From Cupriavidus sp. BIS7 (GTDB taxonomy: Bacteria; Pseudomonadota; Gammaproteobacteria; Burkholderiales; Burkholderiaceae): a stretch of 64,000 nt of DNA. How positions within the stretch are numbered: position 1 is the first letter of the stretch; every line of letters starts with the position of its first letter. The position numbers and the translations under genes were made by a program. The stretch covers positions 114,747-178,746 of the forward strand of contig NZ_ALOU01000007.1 in NCBI RefSeq assembly GCF_000292345.1. The letters are read 5' to 3'. This document shows, in pieces, positions 8,770 through 17,615 of the stretch. Below the pieces are notes generated by a model that saw only the letters and a list, made by a program, of their open reading frames with translations, did not search any database and was not told the DNA's origin.

Positions 8770-11244
8770 TCAGTGCCCATCCTGTCCATCGGTAGCGGGC
8801 CGCAGTACCAGTGTGTCGAAGCTGTCGCCGCCCGGATTGCGCCGATGGGCACCAATCGTAATGAACTGTACTGCCGCCCATTTCTCGGTCCAGTCGCGGT
8901 AGTGGGTCGAAAGTGGATTGCCCGATTGTCCGGTCGACGTCATGAAGCGCGACTCCGACAGATCGGCCAGATCGTAGATCGCACGCACGCTGGCCGCGTG
9001 AGTGCTTTCGAATGGCGCATGTTCATCGCGAAGGTTGTGGCGGCCCACATCGATCGTATAGGTGTCGCCGCCGGTCGGCACGCGCACGTTGAACAGGCTG
9101 GCCAGGTACGGCACCTTGCCGAATGGCTTGTGCTCGGCGCGCGCGGTGTGGGCCTTGCCCCAGCGCCACTTGCCCGGGTCGTCGCCATAGCGCCGGTCCA
9201 GGTCGGCGATGGCACGTTGCCAGGCCAGCCCAATTGTGTCCGCGCAGCTCTCATGCGCCGTCGTACGGGAGTTGTCGCACCAGAACGCACCCATGCCCTT
9301 CGGATCGCGCATGGCATTGAGCATCGGCAACTGGACGTTGCGCTGTTCCCAGAGCCGGTTGAACTGGGCTTCGCCAACCTTGTCCTCAAACAGCAGGCGC
9401 GACAATTCGCGCAGCCAGGCGGTCACAACCAGCGGCTCGGCACGATCCGCTGCCATGGTGCCGTCCCACTTGCGCAGCGCGTCAAGCAACGCGCGTTCGC
9501 GCGGCGGGCGCGTGGCGTCGCTGGCCACGGGCGCGGCAAGCAGCAGCGGCAGCGCGTCGCGCACCGCCAGCGAGACTACGTCCTTCTGGATCGCGGCAAA
9601 CGTGTCCGGCGTATGGTGCGGTTCGGCCTCCAGCAGCGTGCGGATACGCTGGTATCGATACGGCACCGTCCATTCGCTCGTGATGAAGTACGGATAATCG
9701 TCCGGCACGATCTTCTGGTTGGCCGTGGCGATCATGCCCTCTGGCGGATTGAATCGCTGCGGCAGCTTTTCGAACGGCACGAAACCCTGCCAGTCGTAGC
9801 GCGCATCCCAGCCCGGCGCCGGGGCCAGGCCCATGAGGTCGTTGTCGGCGCGGCGCAGCGGAACGCGCCCCGGCGCGATATAGCCGATATTGCCATCGAC
9901 GTCCGCATAGACGATGTTCTGCTGCGGCGCGTGGAAATCCCGCAGGGCCGCCAGAAAAGACTTCCAGTCGGATGCCTGGCTCATCTTCAGGCCGGCCTGG
10001 AACGTGCGGTCATCGGCCCGCAGCGCGGTCCACTGGAACGCCACTACAAACTGGGCGCCAAGCGGCTTTGCCGCAGCGCTGATCGGCTCCGCCACATCGG
10101 ACATGACCGGACCATGGCGCGTACTGCGCACGGTCAGCGTGACATCGGGCTCGCCCTTGACGTGGATGGTCTCGGTGCGCGTCGCGAACTCCGCCCAGCC
10201 ATCCGGCGTCTGGTAGCGGCCTGGATTGGCGGGGTCGATCCGTTCGATATAGAGATCCTGGACATCCGGCGCGGTATTGGTGAATCCCCATGCAATGCGC
10301 TTGTTGTGCCCCAGCACCACCAGTGGCTCGCCGGGCAGCGTGGCTCCGGTCAGCTCCAGGCCCGGCGCCTGCAGATGCGCGAAATACCAGAGCGCAGGCG
10401 CCTGCAGCCCCAGGTGCGGGTCGTTGGCCAGCAGCGGCTTGCCACTGCGCGTGTGAGCCCCGGAGACAACCCAGTTGTTCGATCCCATCCCTTCGACGTA
10501 ACCGGACGGCGCCTGCTGCACCACGCGCGCCATGGCGGTGGCCACCGGGGCGAGCTGGCGATAGAAGCTTGCATAGTCCATCGTCCGCAGCGGCTTGTCG
10601 CCCGGATACGGCGCCAGGATTTCGGCGATACGCGCCGTGGGCAGTTGCTGCGCCAGCCCCATGCGCAGCACTTCCTGCGTCCAGTTGCCGCCCAGGTCCC
10701 ACGCCATCATGGTCTGCCAGCCCAGCGTGTCGGCCGGCTCCCAGTGCTCGGGCCGGGTACCGAGAATCAGGAATTCGGGCGGCAGGGCCGACTTGCGCGT
10801 ATCGATGAATGCATTGACGCCATCGGCATAGGCCTGCAGCACGGCGCGGGGCTCGGGTGGCATCTGCGCAAGGATCGCCTCGGCATTGCGCCGCACGCCC
10901 AGCGTGCGCAGGAAGCGGTCGGTATCCAGCGCACTGGGGCCCAGGATCTCGGCCAGCCGGCCTGCCACGATGCGCTTGCTCATCTGCATCTGCCAGAGCC
11001 GGTCCTGCGCATGCACGTAGCCAAGCGCGTAATAGGCATCGAGCGCGTTGGCCGCCTGTATATGCGGTACGGCATTGCGGTCGCGCACCACGATGACACG
11101 GTCCCGCAGGCCCGTCAGGCGCAGGGTACCGGCCACATCCGGCTGGGACGCCTGCCGGTACCAGATATAGCCGCCAATCGACGCGGCTACTGCCAGCAGC
11201 ACGATGCCCAACAAACCCAAGCCCAGCCGTTTCAACCAGCGCAT
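8770..11244 (-). CDS. Penicillin acylase family (S45) hydrolase
   Basis: An Ntn-hydrolase precursor that cuts amides such as beta-lactam side chains or acyl-homoserine lactones; the natural substrate cannot be told from sequence. The ATG at 11244 (MRWLKRLGLG) with GGGGAAAG upstream gives 824 residues. Residues 7-27 form a signal anchor or leader helix. An alpha-chain region (FLRTLGVRRNAE) is followed by the self-cleavage site GMG|SNNWVVSG with Ser255 as nucleophile, and the beta chain carries NDPHLGLQAPALWYFAH and AWGFTNTAPDVQDLY. Maturation into two chains in the periplasm is expected. A strong terminator of the aldehyde dehydrogenase gene precedes it, so it has its own promoter. Confidence 0.88.
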   Translation of the reverse strand: MRWLKRLGLGLLGIVLLAVAASIGGYIWYRQASQPDVAGTLRLTGLRDRVIVVRDRNAVPHIQAANALDAYYALGYVHAQDRLWQMQMSKRIVAGRLAEILGPSALDTDRFLRTLGVRRNAEAILAQMPPEPRAVLQAYADGVNAFIDTRKSALPPEFLILGTRPEHWEPADTLGWQTMMAWDLGGNWTQEVLRMGLAQQLPTARIAEILAPYPGDKPLRTMDYASFYRQLAPVATAMARVVQQAPSGYVEGMGSNNWVVSGAHTRSGKPLLANDPHLGLQAPALWYFAHLQAPGLELTGATLPGEPLVVLGHNKRIAWGFTNTAPDVQDLYIERIDPANPGRYQTPDGWAEFATRTETIHVKGEPDVTLTVRSTRHGPVMSDVAEPISAAAKPLGAQFVVAFQWTALRADDRTFQAGLKMSQASDWKSFLAALRDFHAPQQNIVYADVDGNIGYIAPGRVPLRRADNDLMGLAPAPGWDARYDWQGFVPFEKLPQRFNPPEGMIATANQKIVPDDYPYFITSEWTVPYRYQRIRTLLEAEPHHTPDTFAAIQKDVVSLAVRDALPLLLAAPVASDATRPPRERALLDALRKWDGTMAADRAEPLVVTAWLRELSRLLFEDKVGEAQFNRLWEQRNVQLPMLNAMRDPKGMGAFWCDNSRTTAHESCADTIGLAWQRAIADLDRRYGDDPGKWRWGKAHTARAEHKPFGKVPYLASLFNVRVPTGGDTYTIDVGRHNLRDEHAPFESTHAASVRAIYDLADLSESRFMTSTGQSGNPLSTHYRDWTEKWAAVQFITIGAHRRNPGGDSFDTLVLRPATDGQDGH

Positions 11245-11316
11245 CAACTTTCCCCGTGGACAAACGCAAGACAGACGCAAGACAGACGCAACAAATGGCG
11301 TCATCAACGACGCCAT

Positions 11317-11344
11317 AAAAAAATGCCCGGACATGCCGGGCATT
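11317..11344 (-). terminator. Terminator of the aldehyde dehydrogenase gene
   Basis: AATGCCCGG and CCGGGCATT (11322-11330 and 11336-11344) pair around a five-base loop, and on the minus strand the hairpin runs into seven T's (11317-11323). It starts 26 bp after the ALDH stop. A second hairpin (ATGGCGTC/GACGCCAT, 11295-11302 with 11309-11316) follows directly. Confidence 0.88.
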
Positions 11345-11370
11345 GATGATATCGCGAACCCAATCGCCGA

Positions 11371-12801
11371 TCAGGCGGGCTTCTTGAGTTGCAGCGACTT
11401 GTACTCGAGGAATTCCTCAAGGCCGAACTTGCCGCCTTCGCGGCCGTTGCCTGATTGCTTGTAGCCGCCGAACGGCGCATTCATGTTGAACGGCCCACCG
11501 TTGATATCGACCTGACCCGTGCGGATACGACGTGCCACGCGGATCGCGCGGGATTCGTCGCCCGACCAGACCCCGCCGCCCAGACCATAGATGCTGTCGT
11601 TGGCGATGCGGATGGCCTCGTCCTCGTCGTCATAACAGATGACCGAAAGCACCGGCCCGAAGATTTCCTCCTGCGCCACGGTAGCCCTAGGGTCCACGTT
11701 GCCGAGCACGGTCGGTTTGACGAAGAAGCCACGGTCCAGGCCGACCGGGGTGTCGGGGCCGCCCGCCACCAGCTCGGCACCCTCTTCCAGGCCGCGCCGG
11801 ATGTAGCCGGTGACGCGCTCCTTCTGCACAGCGGAAATCAGCGGTCCAAGCTTCGTGCTATCGACGAGCGGATCGCCCACGGTAAAGCCTTCCACCACCT
11901 TGGCGGCGATCGCCTTGACCTCGTCATAACGGGAGCGCGGCACCAGCATGCGCGTGTGCGCCGAGCAGGTCTGACCGGAATTCAGGAAGCAGGCGCTGAT
12001 CGTGCCCTTGACGGCCGCCGGCAGGTCCGCGTCGTCCAGAACCACCGATGCCGACTTGCCGCCCAGTTCCAGCGCCACACGCTTGACCGATTGCGCTGCC
12101 AGTTCCGAGACGCGCTTGCCCGCGCGGGTCGAACCGGTGAACGACACCATGTCGACCTCGGGATGGCTCGCCAGCACCTCGCCCACCACCGGGCCATAGC
12201 CGGTGACGAGGTTGAACACGCCAGGCGGCAGGCCGGCGGCCTCGATCACTTCGGCCAGCACGAAGGCGTTGAGCGGTGCCACTTCAGACGGCTTGAGCAC
12301 CACCGTACAGCCGGCGGCCAGCGCCGGCGCCACCTTCAGCGTGATTTGGTTCAGCGGGTAGTTCCAGGGCGTGATCGCCGCGACAACGCCAACCGGCTCA
12401 CGCACGACCAGCGAATTGCCGACCTGCTCCTCAAACTCGAACTGTTCGAGCATCGCTGCGGCCTGGCCCCAGTTGTACACGGGTCCACCCACCTGAATGG
12501 CGCGAGCCAGCTTGATCGGCATGCCAACTTCGCCGGCAATCATCTGCGCCAGTTCTTCGGTTCGCGCCTTGAGCCCTTCGGCAATCTTGCGGATATAGCC
12601 GGCACGCACGGACGGCGGCGTGCTCGACCAGCCGTCGAACGCGGCGCGCGCTGCGGCGATGGCGTTTTCGGCGTCACGGGCATCCCCCTCGGGGATCCTG
12701 CCCATGACATCTTCGGTGGCGGAATGAATGACATCGATGGCCCCCGTGCCGTGGGGTGCCACCCATGTACCGTTGATGAAAAGTTTGTCTCGTTGTTGCA
12801 T
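11371..12801 (-). CDS. NAD(P)-dependent aldehyde dehydrogenase
   Basis: Oxidises an aldehyde to its acid; the physiological aldehyde is not evident. The protein has the ALDH landmarks: PWN with Asn147, VLKPSE (Lys170), [10 protein letters not shown], the general base Glu245 in LELGGKS, and the nucleophile Cys279 in NSGQTCSA. Length (476 aa) is normal for single-domain ALDHs. I start at the ATG at 12801 ([13 protein letters not shown]) because the homology begins there; ATGs at 12816 and 12837 are in frame but not better placed. It is a single gene with its own terminator, divergent from an unknown gene. Confidence 0.88.
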   Translation of the reverse strand: MQQRDKLFINGTWVAPHGTGAIDVIHSATEDVMGRIPEGDARDAENAIAAARAAFDGWSSTPPSVRAGYIRKIAEGLKARTEELAQMIAGEVGMPIKLARAIQVGGPVYNWGQAAAMLEQFEFEEQVGNSLVVREPVGVVAAITPWNYPLNQITLKVAPALAAGCTVVLKPSEVAPLNAFVLAEVIEAAGLPPGVFNLVTGYGPVVGEVLASHPEVDMVSFTGSTRAGKRVSELAAQSVKRVALELGGKSASVVLDDADLPAAVKGTISACFLNSGQTCSAHTRMLVPRSRYDEVKAIAAKVVEGFTVGDPLVDSTKLGPLISAVQKERVTGYIRRGLEEGAELVAGGPDTPVGLDRGFFVKPTVLGNVDPRATVAQEEIFGPVLSVICYDDEDEAIRIANDSIYGLGGGVWSGDESRAIRVARRIRTGQVDINGGPFNMNAPFGGYKQSGNGREGGKFGLEEFLEYKSLQLKKPA

Positions 12802-12854
12802 GGCCACAGTTCTCATTAGGTGGATCGGCGGTTGCAATTTTTTTTGTTACTTTC

Positions 12855-12866
12855 GTGGTGCACCAC
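12855..12866. promoter_or_regulatory. Perfect 12-bp palindrome in a divergent promoter region
   Basis: GTGGTGCACCAC is a perfect inverted repeat in the 202-bp gap between the divergent ALDH gene and the unknown gene at 13004. It could be an operator, but nothing further supports this. Confidence 0.3.
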
Positions 12867-13003
12867 ATTGTAGAGCGGTTTGCAGTTCGGATTTTCCTGC
12901 GACGCAACCCGCTCCGGACAACAAGATGGCGATAATCGGCCGCGTACCACAAACTCCCGAGGGGCTCGCCGCGGGCGGCCGAACCATAACAAAGGAGCGA
13001 GAC

Positions 13004-13660
13004 ATGGTCGATCCGGTCTATCGCAAGACGGAGGCAGGACACGAGGAGATCCGCACACGCGCGCGCAAGCTTGACCAGAAGCTGCGCGCGTTGCTGCTGA
13101 TTGTGAACGGGGAACGCGTGAAATCGGAGCTGTTCGCGCAGGTAAGCGGCCTGGGCGTTGCCGAGGAAGCGTTCGATACGCTGCTTGCGCTTGGGCTGGT
13201 CGAGCCGATGGCCAGCGCCAATCCGGCGCCCGCCGCTGCCGTCGCCCGCCCGGCCAAGCCCGCCACGCAGCGCGCACCGGCCGAAACCAATCTGTTTGCA
13301 GCCTACTCCGCGTTCAACACCGCTGACGGCAAGGGCATCGACGATGTCCTTGCAGATACCACGATCGCCACCGGCGCCAAGGCGCCCCCGGCGCCCCCGG
13401 CCAGATCAGCCCCGACGGGCACGGACAGCTATCAGCGGCTGTACCACTTCTTCACGGATGTGATCGGAAATCATCTCGGCCTGCGCGGCTACGTGCTGCA
13501 GGTCAAGGTGGAAAAGGCGTCCACGCTGGTGGAACTGGCTGCCTTGCGCGATACGCTTGGCGCGGCACTGCAGAAGGCCAAGGGCGAGATCACTGCACGC
13601 GCGATCGTCGATCAGCTTGACGAGATGCTGGCGGAGATGGGGGTGGCGCCGGCACGGTAG
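13004..13660 (+). CDS. Conserved-looking hypothetical protein with Ala/Pro-rich linker
   Basis: I do not recognise this 218-residue protein. A perfect-looking AAAGGAG six bases before the ATG at 13004 sets the start; the longer open frame from 12728 would run back into the divergent ALDH gene. The first ~60 residues are helical (RARKLDQKLRALLLIVNG, then FDTLLALGLVEP), reminiscent of a small winged-helix or marker domain seen in bacterial hypothetical proteins. Residues ~65-140 are Ala/Pro-rich and probably flexible, and the C-terminal ~75 residues (YQRLYHFFTDVIGNHLGL onward) form another helical domain. It has no signal peptide or membrane segment. It is convergent with creD. Confidence 0.7.
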   Translation: MVDPVYRKTEAGHEEIRTRARKLDQKLRALLLIVNGERVKSELFAQVSGLGVAEEAFDTLLALGLVEPMASANPAPAAAVARPAKPATQRAPAETNLFAAYSAFNTADGKGIDDVLADTTIATGAKAPPAPPARSAPTGTDSYQRLYHFFTDVIGNHLGLRGYVLQVKVEKASTLVELAALRDTLGAALQKAKGEITARAIVDQLDEMLAEMGVAPAR

Positions 13661-13665
13661 CACCA

Positions 13666-13699
13666 ATCGTCCGTCGCACATTCCAGTGCGACGGACGAT
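13666..13699. terminator. Hairpin between convergent genes
   Basis: A perfect 14-bp stem (13666-13679 with 13686-13699, core CGTCCGTCGCAC) with a six-base loop fills the 44-bp gap between the unknown gene and creD. It lacks a U-tract but is placed to stop transcription from both sides. Confidence 0.6.
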
Positions 13700-13704
13700 G
13701 CCGC

Positions 13705-15081
13705 TCAGATCGTTTCTTTTGCCGGAGAAAGTAGCTCGACCTGCTGTGGCTGGTCACCCACCGTATACCAATCCACCTTGCGCGTAATCGTCATGATGCA
13801 GGCAAGCATCACGAACAGCAGCAGCGATCCCAACGCCAGCGCGCTGTCCTCTGACACCAAAAGGCCATAGAGCGCCCCGTACAGTGCGATCAGCAGTAGC
13901 GCGAAACCCGCGCCACGCCGCCAACTCCGCAGCACGAAGGTCAGGTAGAAGCCCAGCAGACCAATGCAGGCCGCACTTGCCGACAGATAGGCAAACAGAA
14001 ACGGCAAATGTTCCGAAAGGCTGACCAGCAGCAGGAAGAACAGCGCCAGCGCGAGCCCCGCCAGCAGGTACTGGACCGGGTGAATGCGCAATGCCTTCAC
14101 GATTTCGAACAGATAGAGCCCGGCGAAGGTCAGCAGCACGAATAGCAATCCGTACTTCACCGCACGTTGCGCCTTGACGTAGATATCGACCGGTTCCATC
14201 AGCGTCACGGACGGCGCCTGCAACGCTGCCGTCTGGCCTGCCCCTGGTGCGCCGGCCAACTGGTCACGCACGCGGGTATTGAAGGCGGTGACCGACCATT
14301 CCGCGGCAAAGCCATCGTCCTTGACGGTGCGCTGGCGAGGCAGGAAGTCACCGTCAAAACTGGGATGCGGCCATTTGGAATGCATCGTGAACTGGTTCTG
14401 GTCCCCTATCGGTGCCATCGACATTGACCGGGCGCCCAATACGGACAGCGTCAACTGGAACGGTACGATGCGCGACTCCAGCGGCTTGCCCGCGGCGCCC
14501 CCTGTGTCCACCCGAGCATGCAGCCCCTGAGGCAAGGTATCGAGCCGGGTCCCCTGCTGCAGGGCAATGGGCTTGCCGTCAAGGTACAGCACCGGCTGCG
14601 AAATCAGCCCTCGCATGTCGCCCACCCCAAGCACCACGTAGGGCTGCCCCATCTCGAAGCGGACATGGTCGACGGACTTGCGCAGGTCCTCGGTCGAAGT
14701 CAGGTCGGGCAGCGCGATCGTACCCGACCATTGGCTCGCGGCCTCATAGACAATGGTCTTGTGGATGCCCCGGTAGCGCTCGCCAGGCATCATCTCGGCG
14801 CGCATCTGCAAAGTCTTCGGGAATACCAGCAGCTGCCGGGATTCCTCTCGAAACTGTGGTGGCAAGACACCCGCCACTGCGATGACTTCCTTGTATGGCA
14901 CGACGATGATCGGGCCGGTCAGGGTCTGGGGCCCGGCATAGCTTTGCCAGATGCTGCGCTCGGCGGCATCACGATACTCACTACGTTCGCTTACGATGCC
15001 AAGCACCATCTGCAAGGCAATCCACAACAGCAGGATCACGCAGGCGATGATCGCGATTCGGTAAAACAGAGCCTTGTTCAT
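13705..15081 (-). CDS. creD: Inner-membrane protein CreD
   Basis: CreD is an inner-membrane protein under CreBC control; in E. coli and Aeromonas it affects envelope properties and beta-lactam or colicin tolerance, with no known enzymatic activity. The 458-residue product has an N-terminal membrane helix (residues ~6-28), a large periplasmic region (~30-310, with YAGPQTLTGPIIVVPY and the CreD-typical WSVTAFNTR), and five or six closely packed helices in the C-terminal third. It is the third gene of creB-creC-creD, 118 bp after creC; that gap holds its own TTCAC-like array. Confidence 0.9.
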   Translation of the reverse strand: MNKALFYRIAIIACVILLLWIALQMVLGIVSERSEYRDAAERSIWQSYAGPQTLTGPIIVVPYKEVIAVAGVLPPQFREESRQLLVFPKTLQMRAEMMPGERYRGIHKTIVYEAASQWSGTIALPDLTSTEDLRKSVDHVRFEMGQPYVVLGVGDMRGLISQPVLYLDGKPIALQQGTRLDTLPQGLHARVDTGGAAGKPLESRIVPFQLTLSVLGARSMSMAPIGDQNQFTMHSKWPHPSFDGDFLPRQRTVKDDGFAAEWSVTAFNTRVRDQLAGAPGAGQTAALQAPSVTLMEPVDIYVKAQRAVKYGLLFVLLTFAGLYLFEIVKALRIHPVQYLLAGLALALFFLLLVSLSEHLPFLFAYLSASAACIGLLGFYLTFVLRSWRRGAGFALLLIALYGALYGLLVSEDSALALGSLLLFVMLACIMTITRKVDWYTVGDQPQQVELLSPAKETI

Positions 15082-15124
15082 GAGAGTCTTGCGAGTGGAG
15101 ATGCAGCAAGACTAGCCACTGGAT

Positions 15125-15151
15125 GTGGAGCGAACGTGGGGTGGACGTGAA
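15125..15151 (-). promoter_or_regulatory. Cre-tag-like 11-bp-phased array before creD
   Basis: On the minus strand the creC-creD gap reads TTCAC-N6-CCCAC-N6-TCCAC (15151 to 15125), three TTCAC-like pentamers in exact 11-bp steps, 44-70 bp before the creD start. The CreB-binding consensus known from E. coli is TTCAC-N6-TTCAC. The first unit is perfect and the others have two and one mismatches, so this is a weaker site than the one before creB. Confidence 0.45.
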
Positions 15152-15199
15152 GAGATCAGGAAGAGCCCTTAGCGTCGCCTTACCGCGCGCTGGCAGCAC

Positions 15200-16639
15200 T
15201 CAGGTCGCGGCGGGCAGGACCAGTTCCGCGCGCGCGCCGCCGCCCTCGCGATTGGTCATGGTGACCGTACCCTGGTGCAGCAATGCCACTTCCCGAACCA
15301 GGCACAAGCCAAGGCCAGTGCCGCGATCACGTCCGTCAGGGCGTGGCAGCGAATAAAACCTCTCGAACAGCCGAGGCATCGCATAGTCGGGGATGCCTGG
15401 ACCACGATCGTCGATCCTGACCACAGCCTGGTCCTGCTGTGGCGACAGCTCAACCGCCACATCGATTGCCGTGCCCGCAGGCGCGAAATCAAGCGCATTG
15501 TCCAGCAAATTGATGATTGCCTGACGCAGCAGGAACACGTCACCCGTCACCACCAGGCTCTCGGCCGGCGGTTGCCAACGCAGCTGCACAGCGCGCCGGC
15601 GCGCCCTGGGTTCCAGCGACTGCAGAATCTGCCCGATCTCATTCGCCAGCGTCACGGACTCACGATTTTCCAGGTGCTGGCGCTGCTCGACTTCCGCCAG
15701 CGTCAACAGTCTGCGAATCAACAGATCGAGCCGCTGCGCCTGGCTACGGATGTTGCCGACAAAACGCTGGCGATCCGAAGCGGGCATGTCTTCCTGCAGC
15801 AACTCCGCTGCGCCGCCAATGGCCGCGAGAGGGCTCTTCATCTCGTGCGTAAGGGTGTGGATGTAATGCTCCACATACTGTTTGTCTTCCAGACGCAGGC
15901 GCATGGTCTCCACGGCGCGGCCAAGTTCGGCCAGCTCGCTAGCGCCCCGCAGCGGCATCTCGGCACGCTCGCCAGCGGCCACTGCCCGCGCATAGCGCTG
16001 CAGCTTGCGCAAGCCGAACACCAGCCAGAGCGTACAGGCCACGCCAATCACCGCCGCGCCACCGATCAGCAGCAGGCCGTAGGTCAGGATGATCCCCTGG
16101 CTACGCGCGATGAATGGCGCCACGGTCTGGTTTGGCTTGGCCACGGTCAGCACCCCGATAATCCGCTCGCCATCGCGGATTGGGGCCGCCACGTACATCA
16201 CCGTACTGTTCTCGTCGTCGGGAACCGAGCGCGTACTGCGCGCACCGTACTTGCCCTGCAGCGTCAGATAGACGTCGTTCCAGCGGGAATAGTCCTGACC
16301 AACCGCAGCGCCCAGCGTATCGAAGCGGACGATGCCATGATCGTCCGTGATGTAGATGCGATAGCCGACCGCATCCTTGTGCATGCCCCACACGCTGGCA
16401 TCGATGGGTCGCTCCCGGAGTTGCGCCAGGCGGTGTGCAAACCCTCCATCCGCGATGTGACCGTTCTTCAGGTCGTCCGCTGCCAGCACGGCCAATACGT
16501 GTGCGGTATCAACCAGCGTGTCTTCCATTGCCTGACGCACCCCTGGCTTGACCTCCTGGACGAACACGCGCAGCGTCAGGAATGCGGCCAGGCCGACCAC
16601 CAGAAAGAAACCGAAAAAGATACGCAGGCCGATGTGCAT
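15200..16639 (-). CDS. creC: Sensor histidine kinase CreC
   Basis: Membrane sensor kinase that phosphorylates CreB. The 479 residues show a first membrane helix (7-27), a periplasmic sensor region of about 150 residues with a PhoQ/DcuS/CitA-like look (YRIYITDDHGIVRFDT), a second membrane helix (~183-208), a HAMP segment, the H-box HTLTHEMKSPLAA with phospho-acceptor His265, and an HATPase domain with NLLDNALDFA, DRGPGIPD and GTGLGLCLV. Only 6 bp separate it from creB. Length and layout agree with E. coli CreC (474 aa). Confidence 0.9.
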   Translation of the reverse strand: MHIGLRIFFGFFLVVGLAAFLTLRVFVQEVKPGVRQAMEDTLVDTAHVLAVLAADDLKNGHIADGGFAHRLAQLRERPIDASVWGMHKDAVGYRIYITDDHGIVRFDTLGAAVGQDYSRWNDVYLTLQGKYGARSTRSVPDDENSTVMYVAAPIRDGERIIGVLTVAKPNQTVAPFIARSQGIILTYGLLLIGGAAVIGVACTLWLVFGLRKLQRYARAVAAGERAEMPLRGASELAELGRAVETMRLRLEDKQYVEHYIHTLTHEMKSPLAAIGGAAELLQEDMPASDRQRFVGNIRSQAQRLDLLIRRLLTLAEVEQRQHLENRESVTLANEIGQILQSLEPRARRRAVQLRWQPPAESLVVTGDVFLLRQAIINLLDNALDFAPAGTAIDVAVELSPQQDQAVVRIDDRGPGIPDYAMPRLFERFYSLPRPDGRDRGTGLGLCLVREVALLHQGTVTMTNREGGGARAELVLPAAT

Positions 16640-16645
16640 GGACGG

Positions 16646-17344
16646 TCAGACTTCCAACGAATACCCCATGCCGCGATGCGTGCGAATCGGGTCGCCCGCC
16701 GGGTCCACCTCGCGTAGTTTCGCGCGAAGGGTCTTCACGTGGGTGTCGACGGTCCGGTCGACTGTATCGAGCGCGTCCTGCCATACCAGGTCCATCAGTT
16801 GCGCACGGGCATAGATTCGCCCCGGGTGCTGCACCAGCAGCGCCAGCAGCCGGTATTCGTAGCGTGTCAGGTCCAGCCACTGGCCCCGATACGCCACCCG
16901 CGCACCCTCAGGATCATGGTGGAAGCCATCCATCCGCTCGGCCGCTTGCGCTGTCATGACCACGACGGGCTCGGATCGACGTACCCGACGCAGAATCACG
17001 CGCACCCGCGCCGCCAGTTCCCTGGGGGAAAACGGCTTGACCACATAGTCATCGGCGCCAATCTCCAGGCCGACAATCCGGTCTATTTCCTCGTGGCGGG
17101 CCGTAAGGAAGATCACGGGCACATCGGTGAACGTCCGCAGTGTCCGGCAGACTTCGAAGCCGTTGATGTCGGGCAGGCCCACGTCGAGCACGACAAGATC
17201 CGGCTGTTGCGCCCGCAACCTTGCCAGCGCCTCGCCGCCCAGCATGCAATGTTCGGCCTGCATGCCGTCCGTACGCAGGGCATACAGGATCGTATCCGCA
17301 ATGGCGGACTCGTCCTCGACCACAAGAATGGATGGCTGTTTCAT
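16646..17344 (-). CDS. creB: Response regulator CreB
   Basis: OmpR-family transcription factor activated by CreC. The ATG at 17344 (MKQPSILVVEDE) gives 232 residues; the frame is open upstream to 17386 but the receiver domain begins at Lys2. Phospho-acceptor Asp54 lies in LVVLDVGLPDING, with Lys in YVVKPFSPRE. The C-terminal winged helix has LTRYEYRLLALLV and VDTHVKTLRAKL. CreB binds TTCAC direct repeats, and three such pentamers in 11-bp phase occur 170-196 bp before this start. The combination of creB-creC-creD order and these sites makes the assignment firm. Confidence 0.9.
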   Translation of the reverse strand: MKQPSILVVEDESAIADTILYALRTDGMQAEHCMLGGEALARLRAQQPDLVVLDVGLPDINGFEVCRTLRTFTDVPVIFLTARHEEIDRIVGLEIGADDYVVKPFSPRELAARVRVILRRVRRSEPVVVMTAQAAERMDGFHHDPEGARVAYRGQWLDLTRYEYRLLALLVQHPGRIYARAQLMDLVWQDALDTVDRTVDTHVKTLRAKLREVDPAGDPIRTHRGMGYSLEV

Positions 17345-17513
17345 TCGGGCGCTGCATCGGCAGGAATGAAGCGCATTATCCGCCATTGCGGGCTGGTTCG
17401 GCCACGCGCAGAAGTTGGCGGACGCGACGAAGAAAGGCGGCGATGTCGGCTGGTCGACGACGTCTCATGTGCAAGCCCCCGGTGAGATGGAGCTGCCAGT
17501 GTCGACATGTCCG

Positions 17514-17540
17514 GTGAAGGGACGGTGAGCCGAATGTGAA
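17514..17540 (-). promoter_or_regulatory. Tandem Cre-tag (candidate CreB-binding site)
   Basis: On the minus strand the sequence reads TTCAC-N6-CTCAC-N6-TTCAC (17540 to 17514), three pentamers in exact 11-bp register, with two perfect matches and one mismatch to the E. coli CreB consensus TTCAC-N6-TTCAC. Further TTCAC pentamers on the same strand at 17550-17554 and 17582-17586 are out of register. It lies between ybiT and creB and fits autoregulation of creBCD. Confidence 0.6.
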
Positions 17541-17559
17541 GGCGGGAGTGTGAAATTGC

Positions 17560-17592
17560 CCCCCTTTCACATCACATACGGGTGAAAGGGGG
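17560..17592 (-). terminator. Hairpin after ybiT
   Basis: CCCCCTTTCAC (17560-17570) and GTGAAAGGGGG (17582-17592) form an 11-bp stem 23 bp after the ybiT stop, with an 11-base loop and only a weak downstream T-run (CAATTTC on the minus strand). It is probably the ybiT terminator, though the arms also contain TTCAC. Confidence 0.55.
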
Positions 17593-17615
17593 AAGTACGA
17601 CCAGGAGTCGAGACC

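Noticed and set aside
7840..11346. 1168-residue plus-strand open frame across the MOSC, GATase and acylase genes
   Set aside because: It is antisense to three genes with complete active sites; high-GC codon bias keeps the opposite frame open. No motif or ribosome site is seen.
17550..17586. Additional TTCAC pentamers at 17550-17554 and 17582-17586 as part of the Cre-tag
   Set aside because: They are 14 and 32 bp from their neighbours, out of the 11-bp register, and one lies in the arm of the ybiT terminator hairpin.
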